Part shown: one piece after another, positions 9,442 through 17,276 of the stretch | Numbering within the stretch: position 1 is the first letter of the stretch | How the letters are laid out: each line of letters starts with the position of its first letter | Source: Cellulosimicrobium sp. Marseille-Q4280 | Lineage (GTDB): Bacteria > Actinomycetota > Actinomycetes > Actinomycetales > Cellulomonadaceae | Assembly: GCF_943181405.1 (NCBI RefSeq) | Contig: NZ_CALPBY010000005.1 | Span: 62,001-126,000 of the forward strand | Direction of reading: 5' to 3' | DNA: 64,000 nucleotides | Made by a program: the position numbers and the translations under genes | Notes under the pieces: model-generated | Seen by the model: the letters and a program-made list of their open reading frames with translations, nothing else | Databases searched by the model: none | Told to the model about the DNA's origin: nothing

Positions 9442-9804
9442 TCAGCCGGTCGGCAGGCCGGCGCGCTCGAGCTGGGCCTCGAGGTGGAAGACCTCGTCGA
9501 GCACGACGAAGCCCTCGTCGGGGCTGCCGTCGGCGACGAAGAAGTCACCCATCGCCGCCTGCCAGCGCGCGTTGACCGCCGTGCGGGACATCGCGGCCTG
9601 GGCCGCGGCGTAGTCGTCGGTCTCGAGGAACCCGACGAGGAGCCCGTCGGGACGCAGGAACAGGTGGTAGTCGCGCCAGCCGGAGTCACGCAGGGCCTCG
9701 AGCATCTCCGGCCACACGGCCCCGTGGACGGACCGGTACTCGTCGAGCCGCTCCGGGCGGACCTGTGAGGTGAAGCAGACGCGCGTCGCGCGAGATGCGG
9801 TCAT
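9442..9804 (-). CDS. rhaM: L-rhamnose mutarotase
   Basis: A 120-residue RhaM/RhaU-type protein that interconverts alpha- and beta-L-rhamnose before isomerisation. The ferredoxin-like fold is recognisable from V-R-P-E-R-L-D-E-Y, then V-H-G-A-V-W-P-E-M with the likely catalytic His, and a G-W-R-D-Y-H-L-F-L segment. It is slightly longer than the usual 104 residues because of a C-terminal extension. It is transcribed leftward, ahead of the isomerase operon, and faces the divergent LacI gene across a 62-base gap holding an operator. Confidence 0.92.
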   Translation of the reverse strand: MTASRATRVCFTSQVRPERLDEYRSVHGAVWPEMLEALRDSGWRDYHLFLRPDGLLVGFLETDDYAAAQAAMSRTAVNARWQAAMGDFFVADGSPDEGFVVLDEVFHLEAQLERAGLPTG

Positions 9805-9823
9805 CGGTACCCTTTCGTGTGCG

Positions 9824-9835
9824 TGAATCGCTTCA
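9824..9835. promoter_or_regulatory. Second rhamnose LacI-type operator
   Basis: TGAATCGCTTCA, one mismatch pair from a perfect palindrome, lies in the 62-base divergent gap between rhaM and the LacI gene. It matches the core of the operator at 9323-9336 and would allow control of rhaM and autoregulation. Confidence 0.65.
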
Positions 9836-9866
9836 TCATGGTGCCTGACCGACGAGAGAAGATCTC

Positions 9867-10892
9867 ATGACCACCGAGCCACAGCGCCGTCGCGCGTCGG
9901 TGAGCGACGTCGCGCGGCGGGCCCAGGTCTCGGTCGGCACCGTGTCGAACGTGCTCAACCGGCCCGACCGCGTCTCCCCCGCGACGCGCGAGCGCGTCCT
10001 CGCCGCGATCGACGACCTCTCGTTCGTGCCCAACGGGTCGGCACGCCAGCTCCGTGCGGGGACGATCACCACGGTCGGCGCGATCGTCCTCGACATCGCC
10101 AATCCGTTCTTCACCGACGTCGCGCGCGGCATCGAGGACCGCCTCGCGCGCGACGACTACACGCTCATGGTCGCGAGCTCTGAGGAGGACCCGGAGCGCG
10201 AGTCGCGCTACCTGCGCCTCTTCGAGGAGCACGGCGTCCGCGGCGTGATGGTCGTCCCGGCGACGGACCGGGTCGACCACCTGCTGGCCCTGCGCGAGCG
10301 CGGCGTCGGGGTCGTGCTCCTGGACCGCCCGGCACCGACCCCCGACCTGTCCTCGGTCGCCGTCGACGACGTGCGCGGCGGCGAGCTCGCCGCGCAGCAC
10401 CTCCTCGACCAGGGTCACACCCGGGTCGCGTTCCTCAACGGGCCCCACTCGATCCGCCAGTGCGCGGACCGCCTGCGCGGCGTCGAGCACGCGCTCGCGG
10501 CCGCGGGCCTCGACCCGGCGGAGCACCTCACGGAGATCACCCTCCCGTCGCTCAACGCCGACGGCGGCGAGGCCGCGACGCGCGCCCTGCTCGCGCGCGA
10601 GGACCGTCCCACCGCCCTGTTCTGCGTCAACGACCTCGCCGCGCTCGGCGCGCTGCGCACGCTGCGCCGCGAGGGGGTCGACGTCCCGGGCGAGGTCGCC
10701 GTCGTCGGGTACGACGACGTCGCGTTCGCCGCGGAGCTCGCGACCCCGCTCACGTCGGTGCGCCAACCGACCCACCTGCTCGGCGAGCGCGCCGCGGACC
10801 TGCTCCTGCGCGGACGGGACGCCGTCGCCGAGCAGGTGGTCTTCCAGCCGGAGCTCGTGGTCCGCGCGTCGAGCGCGGGCGACCGCGCCTGA
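9867..10892 (+). CDS. LacI-family regulator, probable rhamnose repressor
   Basis: A 341-residue LacI/GalR protein. The helix-turn-helix is at about residues 11-35 (S-V-S-D-V-A-R-R-A, then V-G-T-V-S-N-V-L-N), followed by the hinge with L-R-A-G. The periplasmic-binding-protein-like effector domain fills the rest (A-N-P-F-F near residue 78; V-A-V-V-G-Y-D-D near 270). It is divergent from the rhamnose mutarotase gene, and two matching palindromes lie at both rhamnose promoters, so a role as rhamnose-responsive repressor is likely. The ligand is inference from context. Confidence 0.9.
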   Translation: MTTEPQRRRASVSDVARRAQVSVGTVSNVLNRPDRVSPATRERVLAAIDDLSFVPNGSARQLRAGTITTVGAIVLDIANPFFTDVARGIEDRLARDDYTLMVASSEEDPERESRYLRLFEEHGVRGVMVVPATDRVDHLLALRERGVGVVLLDRPAPTPDLSSVAVDDVRGGELAAQHLLDQGHTRVAFLNGPHSIRQCADRLRGVEHALAAAGLDPAEHLTEITLPSLNADGGEAATRALLAREDRPTALFCVNDLAALGALRTLRREGVDVPGEVAVVGYDDVAFAAELATPLTSVRQPTHLLGERAADLLLRGRDAVAEQVVFQPELVVRASSAGDRA

Positions 10893-10916
10893 GACCCGGT
10901 CCGGGGCCCGCGCTCG

Positions 10917-11336
10917 TCAGTCGCTCGCGGCGTCGCCGCGAGCGGCGCCCCAGCCGTACCAGCGCTCGACCTCGATCCACGCGGAGACGCGCGGGTTCTC
11001 GCGGTTCGCGTACTCGTGACCGGTGTAGTGCGTCGAGATCCGGTCGATGTCGGCGAGGCCCTCGTCGTCGCGCAGCTCGACGACGCGGCCGAGGAGCGTC
11101 ACGTGGGTGTACCAGTTCTCGTCGAGCACCGTGATCGACACGCGCGGGTCACGACGCAGGTGCTGGAGCCGCACGCGGCTCTCGTCGAGGTTGACGAGCA
11201 CCCGGCCGTCGTCCTCGAGGACGTACCAGGTCGCGGCGGTGACCGGTGCGCCGTCGGACCGCGTGGTCGCCATCACGGCGGCGTTCGGTCGGCGCAGCAG
11301 GTCGACGAGCGAGGACGGCAGCGGGGGTCGGGGCAC
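10917..11336 (-). CDS. PPOX-class flavin/F420-binding small protein
   Basis: A 139-residue split-barrel protein of the pyridoxamine-phosphate-oxidase-like superfamily. It has the family opening with A-V-M-A-T-T-R-S-D-G-A-P (about 20-31) and a strand pair around V-S-I-T-V-L-D, plus a terminal W-Y-G-W-G segment. Actinobacterial members of this size usually bind F420 or FMN, and their substrates are mostly unknown. GTG start at 11336 with GAGGAG upstream. It converges with the rhamnose LacI gene and has no obvious link to either sugar cluster. Confidence 0.8.
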   Translation of the reverse strand: MPRPPLPSSLVDLLRRPNAAVMATTRSDGAPVTAATWYVLEDDGRVLVNLDESRVRLQHLRRDPRVSITVLDENWYTHVTLLGRVVELRDDEGLADIDRISTHYTGHEYANRENPRVSAWIEVERWYGWGAARGDAASD

Positions 11337-11439
11337 GACGGCTCCTCAGGTCGGCGGCTTCAGGAGTCTCGACCGTACGGCACGCCGCCCGCGCAGGCAC
11401 GGGACGGCGCCCGGTCCGGCCGCAGGACGACGCCCGGCC

Positions 11440-12564
11440 TCACGGCGTGCGGTAGCGGAAGGCGTCCCAGGCGCCGAGGAGGTACTGGATCCCCAGCGCG
11501 CGGTCGTAGAGGCCGTACCCGGGCCGTGGCTTGTTGGTCGTGTTCTCGTCCCACAGGTGGCGCCCGTGGTCGGGGCGCACGTACCCCTGGTAGTCCGCCT
11601 CCGCGTAGGCCCTCATGATGCCCGTCGTGTCGACGCTCCCCTCGCACGCCCGGTGCGCCACCTCGGTGAAGTCGCCGTTCCCCAGGTGCTTGATGTTGCG
11701 CACGTGGGTGAAGTGGATGCGGTCCATGAACGTGCGCACGGCGTCGACGGCGTCCGCGTCCGGGTCCGCCGAGAAGCTGCCCAGGCACAGGGTCAGGCCG
11801 TGATTGGGGCTGGGGTGGAGGCCGAGCACGGTGGCGAGGTCGTCCTTCGACGAGACCACGCGCGGCCAGCCGAACACGTCGAACGGCGGGTCGTCGGGGT
11901 GGACGCCGAGCTTGACGTCCACCTCCTCGCACACGGGGACGACCGCGTCGAGGAAGTACCGGTAGTGCGCATACATGTCCTCGTGCGTCACGCCCTCGTA
12001 CGCGGCGTTCAGCTCGCCGAAGCTCGCGAGCCGCTCCGGCTCCCAGCCCGGCAGCGTGAGCCCGTGGGTGTTCGCCTCCATGTCCGCGATCAGCCGCTCC
12101 GGGGACATCGCGTCCACGACGGCGCGCTCGAAGAACAGCGCGGTCGACCCGTCCGGCAGCGGGTGCCACAGGTCCGTGCGCAGCCAGTCGAAGACCGGCA
12201 TGAAGTTGTAGCAGACGACCTTCACCCCGGCCCGGCCCAGGCGACGGATCGTCGTCCGGTAGTTGTCGATCGCCTCGTCGCGACCCATCCCGAGGACGGT
12301 GCGGCCGAGCTTGATCGACTCGTGGACGTTCACGGACTCGACGACCTCGGCGTCGAACGTCCGCGTGATCCCGCGTGCGCGGGCCTCGTCCGTGAGGCCG
12401 ACGATCTTCGCGACCTCGGCGTCGATCTCCGCCTGCTCCCACACCTCGCCCGCCTGCTTGTCGTGCAGGCTCCACACGATCGTCTCCACGCCCGGGACCT
12501 GCCGGACGTGGTCGAGCGTGACGGTGTCGTTCCCCTCGCCGTACCAGCGGAAGCCCATCTTCAC
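11440..12564 (-). CDS. uxuA: Mannonate dehydratase
   Basis: TIM-barrel enzyme of 374 residues that dehydrates D-mannonate to 2-keto-3-deoxygluconate. Family features are the N-terminal M-G-F-R-W-Y-G, the central C-Y-N-F-M-P-V-F-D-W segment (about 105-114), G-V-H-P-D-D-P-P (about 222-229) and a late H-x-R-N-I-K-H segment. GTG at 12564 is preferred because it overlaps the upstream TGA (GTGA); an ATG two codons later is a possible alternative. It follows the fructuronate-reductase-like gene, so the two successive steps from fructuronate are encoded together. KDG kinase and aldolase are not in the window. Confidence 0.93.
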   Translation of the reverse strand: MKMGFRWYGEGNDTVTLDHVRQVPGVETIVWSLHDKQAGEVWEQAEIDAEVAKIVGLTDEARARGITRTFDAEVVESVNVHESIKLGRTVLGMGRDEAIDNYRTTIRRLGRAGVKVVCYNFMPVFDWLRTDLWHPLPDGSTALFFERAVVDAMSPERLIADMEANTHGLTLPGWEPERLASFGELNAAYEGVTHEDMYAHYRYFLDAVVPVCEEVDVKLGVHPDDPPFDVFGWPRVVSSKDDLATVLGLHPSPNHGLTLCLGSFSADPDADAVDAVRTFMDRIHFTHVRNIKHLGNGDFTEVAHRACEGSVDTTGIMRAYAEADYQGYVRPDHGRHLWDENTTNKPRPGYGLYDRALGIQYLLGAWDAFRYRTP

Positions 12565-14117
12565 GGCGCGCTCACCACCGTTCCCACGGCGGTGACGACC
12601 GCGTCGGCGAGGGCGTCGAGCGAGCCCGCGTCCGCGACGTCGGGCAGGAGCCCCGGCAGGCGCACGAGCGCGCGGACCGCCGCGGCGTCGCCGTCGGCCG
12701 CCTCCACGACCGAGCGCAGCTCCTCGGCACGGGGGTCGTCGACCGCGCGGCCGGCGCGCACCTCGGCGACCACGAACGCCGCCCAGGCCGCGAGCGCGGC
12801 CACGACGCCCTGCGGCAGCGCATCTCCGGCGGACCTGTCGGCGAGACGGTCCGCGAGCGTCCCGCCCCAGCGGAACGGGATCTTCTGCGTCCCGTCCATC
12901 GCGACCTGGCGGGTCGTGTGCCCCGTCGCGGGGTTGGCGAACCGCTCGAGCAGCTCGTCGGCGTAGGCGGCGAGGTCGATCCCGTCGGGGGCCTCGAGCG
13001 TCGCGATCGCGTCGGCCTGCAGCGCGCGGGCCTGCGCCGCGAGCGCCGGGTCCGCGACGGCCTCGGCGATCGTCGCGTACCCGGCGAGGGAGCCCGCGTA
13101 CGCGAGGAGCGAGTGGGCGCCGTTGAGCAGGCGCAGCTTGGCGCGCTCGTACGGCGCGACGTCGTGGGTGAACGTCGCCCCGGCCTGCTCCCACGCCGGT
13201 CGTGGGCCGGCGAAGCGGTCCTCGATGACCCACTGGAGGAACGGCTCGGCGACGACGAGGCCCTCGTCGCGCGCGCCGAGAAGCGTCTCGACCTCGTCGC
13301 GCTGGGCGGGTGTCGTCGCGGGGACGATGCGGTCGACCATGCTGCACGGGAACGTGACCGACGCCGCGAGCCACGCCCGCAGGTCGTCGCCCTCCACGCC
13401 GGGCAGGGCTGTGTCCACGGCCTCCCGGACGAGCGCGGCGAGGACGCGGCCGTTGTCGGCGAGGTTGTCACAGCTCAGCACCGTGAGGGGTGCGCCACCG
13501 GCCCGACGGCGCGCGGCCAGGCCGCGCACGAGCAGCCCGACGGCGCTCGTCGCCGTCTCGACCTCCTCGCGGTACCCCGCGACGTCCTCCTCGCGGGCGA
13601 GCGCGTCGAGGTCGCGGCGCACGGCCTCGACGTCGAGACCGCCACCGGCCCCGCGCGAGTAGCCCTTCTCCGTGATGGTGAGCGTCACGACGTGGGTCGT
13701 CGGCGTGGCGAGCGCGGCGAGGATGCGCGGCGTCTCCTCCGCCGGCCACGCGACGTCGGTCACGGAACCGACGACGCGCGGGGACCCGCCCTCGGGGCCG
13801 ACCGTGAGCACGGTGTACACCCCGCCCTGCGGGCGCAGCTGGTCGCGGACCGACGCGGAGCGCTGCGTCACGCCGAGGATCCCCCAGCGCGTGTCGCCCG
13901 TGGCGAGCGCGGCGTCCTCGGTGGCGACGGCCTGGTGGGCGCGGTGGAACGCCCCGATGCCGAGGTGCACGATCCCGACCTGCGTCGGCCGCACGGGCGC
14001 GGGCAGGTCCGAGGGCACCGTGTCGCGGTGCAGGCGCGTGTCGTCACGGTCGTCCGGCGCCGCGCCCGACAGGGCGTCCGGGGCCGGCGGCGTCGGGGTG
14101 GCGGTCGGGGCGGTCAC
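12561..14117 (-). CDS. uxuB: Mannitol dehydrogenase-family fructuronate reductase
   Basis: A 518-residue long-chain NAD-dependent polyol/uronate dehydrogenase. It has the N-terminal nucleotide-binding segment V-G-I-V-H-L-G-I-G-A-F-H-R-A-H (about 43-57), the S-C-D-N-L segment, and the catalytic-region motif with K-L-R-L-L-N-G-A-H-S (about 344-353). Next to mannonate dehydratase it most likely reduces D-fructuronate to D-mannonate. GTG at 14117 follows AGGAGG and overlaps the stop of the LacI gene. It is a little longer than typical UxuB (about 490) because of a Pro/Thr/Ala-rich N-terminus. Mannitol or arabinitol as substrate is possible but less consistent with context. Confidence 0.88.
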   Translation of the reverse strand: MTAPTATPTPPAPDALSGAAPDDRDDTRLHRDTVPSDLPAPVRPTQVGIVHLGIGAFHRAHQAVATEDAALATGDTRWGILGVTQRSASVRDQLRPQGGVYTVLTVGPEGGSPRVVGSVTDVAWPAEETPRILAALATPTTHVVTLTITEKGYSRGAGGGLDVEAVRRDLDALAREEDVAGYREEVETATSAVGLLVRGLAARRRAGGAPLTVLSCDNLADNGRVLAALVREAVDTALPGVEGDDLRAWLAASVTFPCSMVDRIVPATTPAQRDEVETLLGARDEGLVVAEPFLQWVIEDRFAGPRPAWEQAGATFTHDVAPYERAKLRLLNGAHSLLAYAGSLAGYATIAEAVADPALAAQARALQADAIATLEAPDGIDLAAYADELLERFANPATGHTTRQVAMDGTQKIPFRWGGTLADRLADRSAGDALPQGVVAALAAWAAFVVAEVRAGRAVDDPRAEELRSVVEAADGDAAAVRALVRLPGLLPDVADAGSLDALADAVVTAVGTVVSAP

Positions 14118-15190
14118 ACGGCCTCCTGCGGTTCGGTGGTGCTCGGGCGGGCCCCGGGGGGCACCGTGGTCGGTGGGACGGTCGTCGAGTCGCGCACGAC
14201 GAGCTCGACGGGCAGCTCGTCCTCGGGACCGGTCGGTGGCCCGACGGCGCTGTCCGCGCCGGTCGCCGGGACGCGCGCGGCGCGCCGCGCGTCGAGCAGG
14301 GCCACGAGCCGGTCGACGGCCCGCGCGCCGAGCAGCGAGAGGTCCGTGCGCACGGTCGTGAGGGGCGGCGAGGAGAGCGTCGCGACGAACGTGTCGTCGA
14401 AGCCGACCACGCTGAGGTCGTCCGGGACGGACAGGCCACGCTCCCGGAGCCGCGCCACGAGGCCGAGCGCGACGAGGTCGTTGTAGGCGAGCACCGCCGA
14501 CGCGCCGGAGGCGACCACGAGGTCGGCCGCGGCCCGCCCACCCTCGACGCGCGGACGGAAGGAACCGACCGCGACCGTCTCGACGTCGGGGAAGCGCGCG
14601 TGCGCGAGCTCGAGCCCGTCGCGACGGCGGGCGTCCGACCAGGACCGCTCGGGGCCGCCGACGTAGGCCACGCGCCGGTGCCCGAGCGCTCGCAGGTGCT
14701 CGACGGCGAGCACGACACCGTGCGCGTCGTCGGACGAGACCGCGGGGATCCCGTCGATGCGGAGGTTCACCAGGACGACGGGGGTGTCGCGGGCGACCTC
14801 GAGGTCGGCCTCGACGGCGCGCGGGGAGCACAGGACCAGGCCGTCGGTCTGCGGGCGCAGGCCTTCGACGAGCTCGGTCTCCAGCCCCGGGTCCTCGCCC
14901 GCGTCGACGACGAACACCGCGTGGCCCGTCCTCCGGGCGCGCGCCTGGACACCCTTGGTGACGGAGGCGAAGTAGGGGTTCTCGAGGTCCGGCACGACGA
15001 GGCCCAGCGCACCGGTGCGGCCGGCGCGCAGGCCGCTCGCGGCACGGTTCGGCCGGTAGCCGAGCCGGGTCGCGACGGCGACCACGCGGTCACGCGTCTC
15101 GGGAGCGACGCGCTCGGGCTCCGCGAGTGCTCGCGAGACCGTGGAGATCGACACGCCGCTCTCCCGAGCGACGTCGCGGACTGTGACCAC
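14114..15190 (-). CDS. LacI-family regulator of hexuronate genes
   Basis: A 358-residue LacI/GalR protein. The helix-turn-helix begins almost at the N-terminus (V-T-V-R-D-V-A-R-E-S-G, then I-S-T-V-S-R-A-L). GTG at 15190 is preferred because GAGGAGGGG lies five bases upstream; an ATG at 15211 lacks a good site. The effector domain is normal (L-E-N-P-Y-F, V-V-G-F-D-D). About 25 C-terminal residues rich in Thr/Pro are extra. It heads the leftward operon with the reductase and dehydratase. The same two operator sequences occur before this gene and before uronate isomerase at 26.0 kb, which argues that it controls both units and itself. Confidence 0.9.
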   Translation of the reverse strand: MVTVRDVARESGVSISTVSRALAEPERVAPETRDRVVAVATRLGYRPNRAASGLRAGRTGALGLVVPDLENPYFASVTKGVQARARRTGHAVFVVDAGEDPGLETELVEGLRPQTDGLVLCSPRAVEADLEVARDTPVVLVNLRIDGIPAVSSDDAHGVVLAVEHLRALGHRRVAYVGGPERSWSDARRRDGLELAHARFPDVETVAVGSFRPRVEGGRAAADLVVASGASAVLAYNDLVALGLVARLRERGLSVPDDLSVVGFDDTFVATLSSPPLTTVRTDLSLLGARAVDRLVALLDARRAARVPATGADSAVGPPTGPEDELPVELVVRDSTTVPPTTVPPGARPSTTEPQEAV

Positions 15191-15228
15191 GGTTCCCCTC
15201 CTCGACGTCATCGATCCCGGCATGCTTC

Positions 15229-15242
15229 TGCGAACGATTGTA
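15229..15242. promoter_or_regulatory. Hexuronate operator O1, LacI-gene side
   Basis: TGCGAACGATTGTA lies 39 bases upstream of the LacI/uxuBA operon start. It differs at two positions from TGCAAACGATTGTC at 25911-25924 near uronate isomerase. Imperfect LacI-type dyad with a central CG. Confidence 0.65.
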
Positions 15243-15286
15243 GCGGCAGGCACTCCGGAGCCCTACCACCACTGGTCCCGGACGGA

Positions 15287-15300
15287 TGCGAACGTTTGCA
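15287..15300. promoter_or_regulatory. Hexuronate operator O2, LacI-gene side
   Basis: TGCGAACGTTTGCA, a near-perfect dyad, is the exact reverse complement of the site at 25967-25980 in front of uronate isomerase. It lies 58 bp from O1, comparable to the 56-bp spacing at the other promoter. Confidence 0.75.
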
Positions 15301-15331
15301 CCAACCGTGCCACGGCGGCTCCGACACCGCG

Positions 15332-16375
15332 TCAGACGGCCGGTGCGCGCGATCCCAGGTCCTGCGGCCTGACCGTCGCGCCGGTCGCGGCCGCCTCGTA
15401 GATCGCGCACAGGAGCCGGACGGTCTCGACGGCCTCCTCGATCCCGACCGGGACCGCCGTCGACGTCTCGAGCGCGGCGACGATCCGCTGCCACTGGGCG
15501 AGGTGCCCCGCGTGCCCGATCGCCAGCGGGTCGGCCGCACCGCTGGCGATGTTCCGCGTCCGCGGCTCCGGCACCCCCGGCACGTCCCACCGGCGCACCT
15601 CGCCCTGGCCGAGCTCGACCGAGCCGCGGGAGCCGTACAGCGCGAGGCTCGCGGGGAAGCCCGGCGGCGTCGCCGTCGTCGTGGTGACCACGCCCAGGGC
15701 GCCCGAGGCGAACCGGACCGTCGCGACGGTGGTGTCCTCGGCCGCCATCGCGTGCCCGAGGGTCCCGGACTGCGCGGTCACCGACTCGACCGGGCCGCAG
15801 AGCCAGCGCAGGAGGTCCACGTTGTGCACGCCCTGGTTCATCAACGACCCCCCTCCCTGCTCGGTCGTGGACCGCCACGCCGCGGCGCGGTAGTAGTCGT
15901 CGTCGCGGAACCAGTGGACGTGGGTCGTGGCGAGACGGAGCTCGCCCAGCGCCCCGTCCTCGAAGGCCTTCTTGAGCGCGGCGTGCTCGGTCTCGAAACG
16001 GCGCTGGGAGATCATGGACACCATCAGCCCGCGCTCGCGGGCCGTGCGGGCGACGCGCAGCGCGTCGTCGACGTCCAGGGCGAGCGGCTTCTCGACGACC
16101 ACGTGCCGACCGGCCTCGAGCGCCGCCAGCGCGAGGTCGGCGTGCGTCCCGCTCGGCGAGCAGATCGCCACCACGTCGACCTCCGGGTGCGTGACCACGT
16201 CGTCCGGCTCGAGGTGCTCCGCGGGCCAGCCCGCGAGCTCCTCCGCGGTGGCGGCCCTCGCGCCGCTGTAGGCGACGAGCCGCGCCCGGTCCCCCAGCTC
16301 GCGCAACGCCCGCGCGTGCATCGTGCCGATGCCCCCCATCCCGACGATGCCGACGCCGGTGCGCTTCGCGGTCAT
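15332..16375 (-). CDS. Gfo/Idh/MocA-family sugar oxidoreductase
   Basis: A 347-residue NAD(P)-dependent dehydrogenase. The Rossmann motif is G-I-V-G-M-G-G-I-G (residues 9-17), the conserved E-K-P is at 95-97, and the catalytic-region His184/Asp187 pair is in G-V-H-N-V-D-L-L. Enzymes of this family oxidise or reduce a sugar hydroxyl, often C3 of a glycoside. It is the last gene of the leftward operon (isomerase, permease, binding protein, ATPase, oxidoreductase), 82 bases after the ATPase stop. Regulatory sequence and gene content link this operon to the secreted DUF1080 protein at 22.5-25.8 kb, so generating or consuming a 3-keto sugar is a reasonable inference. The substrate is not known. 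Confidence 0.9.
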   Translation of the reverse strand: MTAKRTGVGIVGMGGIGTMHARALRELGDRARLVAYSGARAATAEELAGWPAEHLEPDDVVTHPEVDVVAICSPSGTHADLALAALEAGRHVVVEKPLALDVDDALRVARTARERGLMVSMISQRRFETEHAALKKAFEDGALGELRLATTHVHWFRDDDYYRAAAWRSTTEQGGGSLMNQGVHNVDLLRWLCGPVESVTAQSGTLGHAMAAEDTTVATVRFASGALGVVTTTTATPPGFPASLALYGSRGSVELGQGEVRRWDVPGVPEPRTRNIASGAADPLAIGHAGHLAQWQRIVAALETSTAVPVGIEEAVETVRLLCAIYEAAATGATVRPQDLGSRAPAV

Positions 16376-16457
16376 GCTGGGTCCTCCTGGGGTCTCGTGG
16401 TGTCCTCGAGGGCCGTGCGGCCGGCACCCGCGGGCGCGGGTGCCGCGCCGGCCGTCG

Positions 16458-17276
16458 TCACTCGGCGACGTGGCTGGCGCCGAGCAGGTCGCGCAGGTGC
16501 TCGGCCGCCGCGGTGAACCGCGGGTCCGCGAGGGTCGTCGCGTACTCGCGGCGGTCCGGCAGGCCGGGTTCGAGCGTCTCGACGATGCGACCGGGGCGCG
16601 GGCTCATCACGACGATCCTGCTGCCGAGGAACACCGCCTCCGGCACCGAGTGCGTGACGAGCACGATGGTCGTCCCCGTCTCGCGCCAGATCCGGTTCAT
16701 CTCGATGTTCATCTGCTCGCGCGTCAGCGCGTCCAGGGCACCGAACGGCTCGTCCATGAGCAGGACGCGCGGCTCGTGCAGGAGCGCCCGGCACAGGGCG
16801 ACGCGCTGCTGCATGCCGCCGGAGAGCTCGTGCGGGAGCGCCTTCTCGAAGCCGCTGAGCCCCGTGAGCTCGATGAGGTGGTCCGCCCGTGCCTCCGCAC
16901 GACGGCGGTCCATCCCGCGCATCTCGGCCTGGAGGAGGATGTTCTTGCGCACCCCGCGCCACTCGAGCAGCGCCGACCGCTGGAAGGCGAACCCGATCTC
17001 GCGCTGTGGCCGGGTGACCCGCTCGCCGTAGAGCCGCACGTCGCCCTCGGAGACGAGCGTCAGCCCCGCCACGATCTTGAGCAGCGTCGACTTCCCGCAG
17101 CCCGACGGGCCCGCGATCGTGACGAACTCGCCGGGCATGACGGTCAGCGACACGTCGTCGAGTGCCACGGTCTCGGACCGCTTCGAGCGGAAGCGCATCG
17201 TGAGGTGCGAGACCTCGATGATCGGTTCCGCGTCGACCGACCGGGTCGGTGCGACGAGCCCGGTCGTGGCGGTCAC
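16458..17276 (-). CDS. ABC transporter ATP-binding protein (NitT/TauT type)
   Basis: A 272-residue ABC ATPase of the nitrate/taurine/sulfonate/thiamine-precursor class. Walker A is G-P-S-G-C-G-K-S-T (residues 56-64), the signature is L-S-G-G-M-Q-Q-R, Walker B is L-L-M-D-E-P-F-G-A-L-D, and the switch His is in V-T-H-S. GTG at 17276 overlaps the stop of the binding-protein gene (GTGA). It powers the importer formed with the permease and NMT1-type lipoprotein upstream. Confidence 0.93.
   Translation of the reverse strand: MTATTGLVAPTRSVDAEPIIEVSHLTMRFRSKRSETVALDDVSLTVMPGEFVTIAGPSGCGKSTLLKIVAGLTLVSEGDVRLYGERVTRPQREIGFAFQRSALLEWRGVRKNILLQAEMRGMDRRRAEARADHLIELTGLSGFEKALPHELSGGMQQRVALCRALLHEPRVLLMDEPFGALDALTREQMNIEMNRIWRETGTTIVLVTHSVPEAVFLGSRIVVMSPRPGRIVETLEPGLPDRREYATTLADPRFTAAAEHLRDLLGASHVAE

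Noticed and set aside
12561-14831. A 756-residue version of the fructuronate reductase starting far upstream
   Set aside because: The extra N-terminal part is antisense-frame sequence opposite nothing but within the LacI gene on the same strand; the GTG at 14117 has AGGAGG and overlaps the LacI stop.
15190-15253. Longer starts for the hexuronate LacI protein (ATG 15211 or 15253)
   Set aside because: They would add residues before the normal LacI N-terminus and overlap the operator region; GTG at 15190 has GAGGAGGGG immediately upstream.
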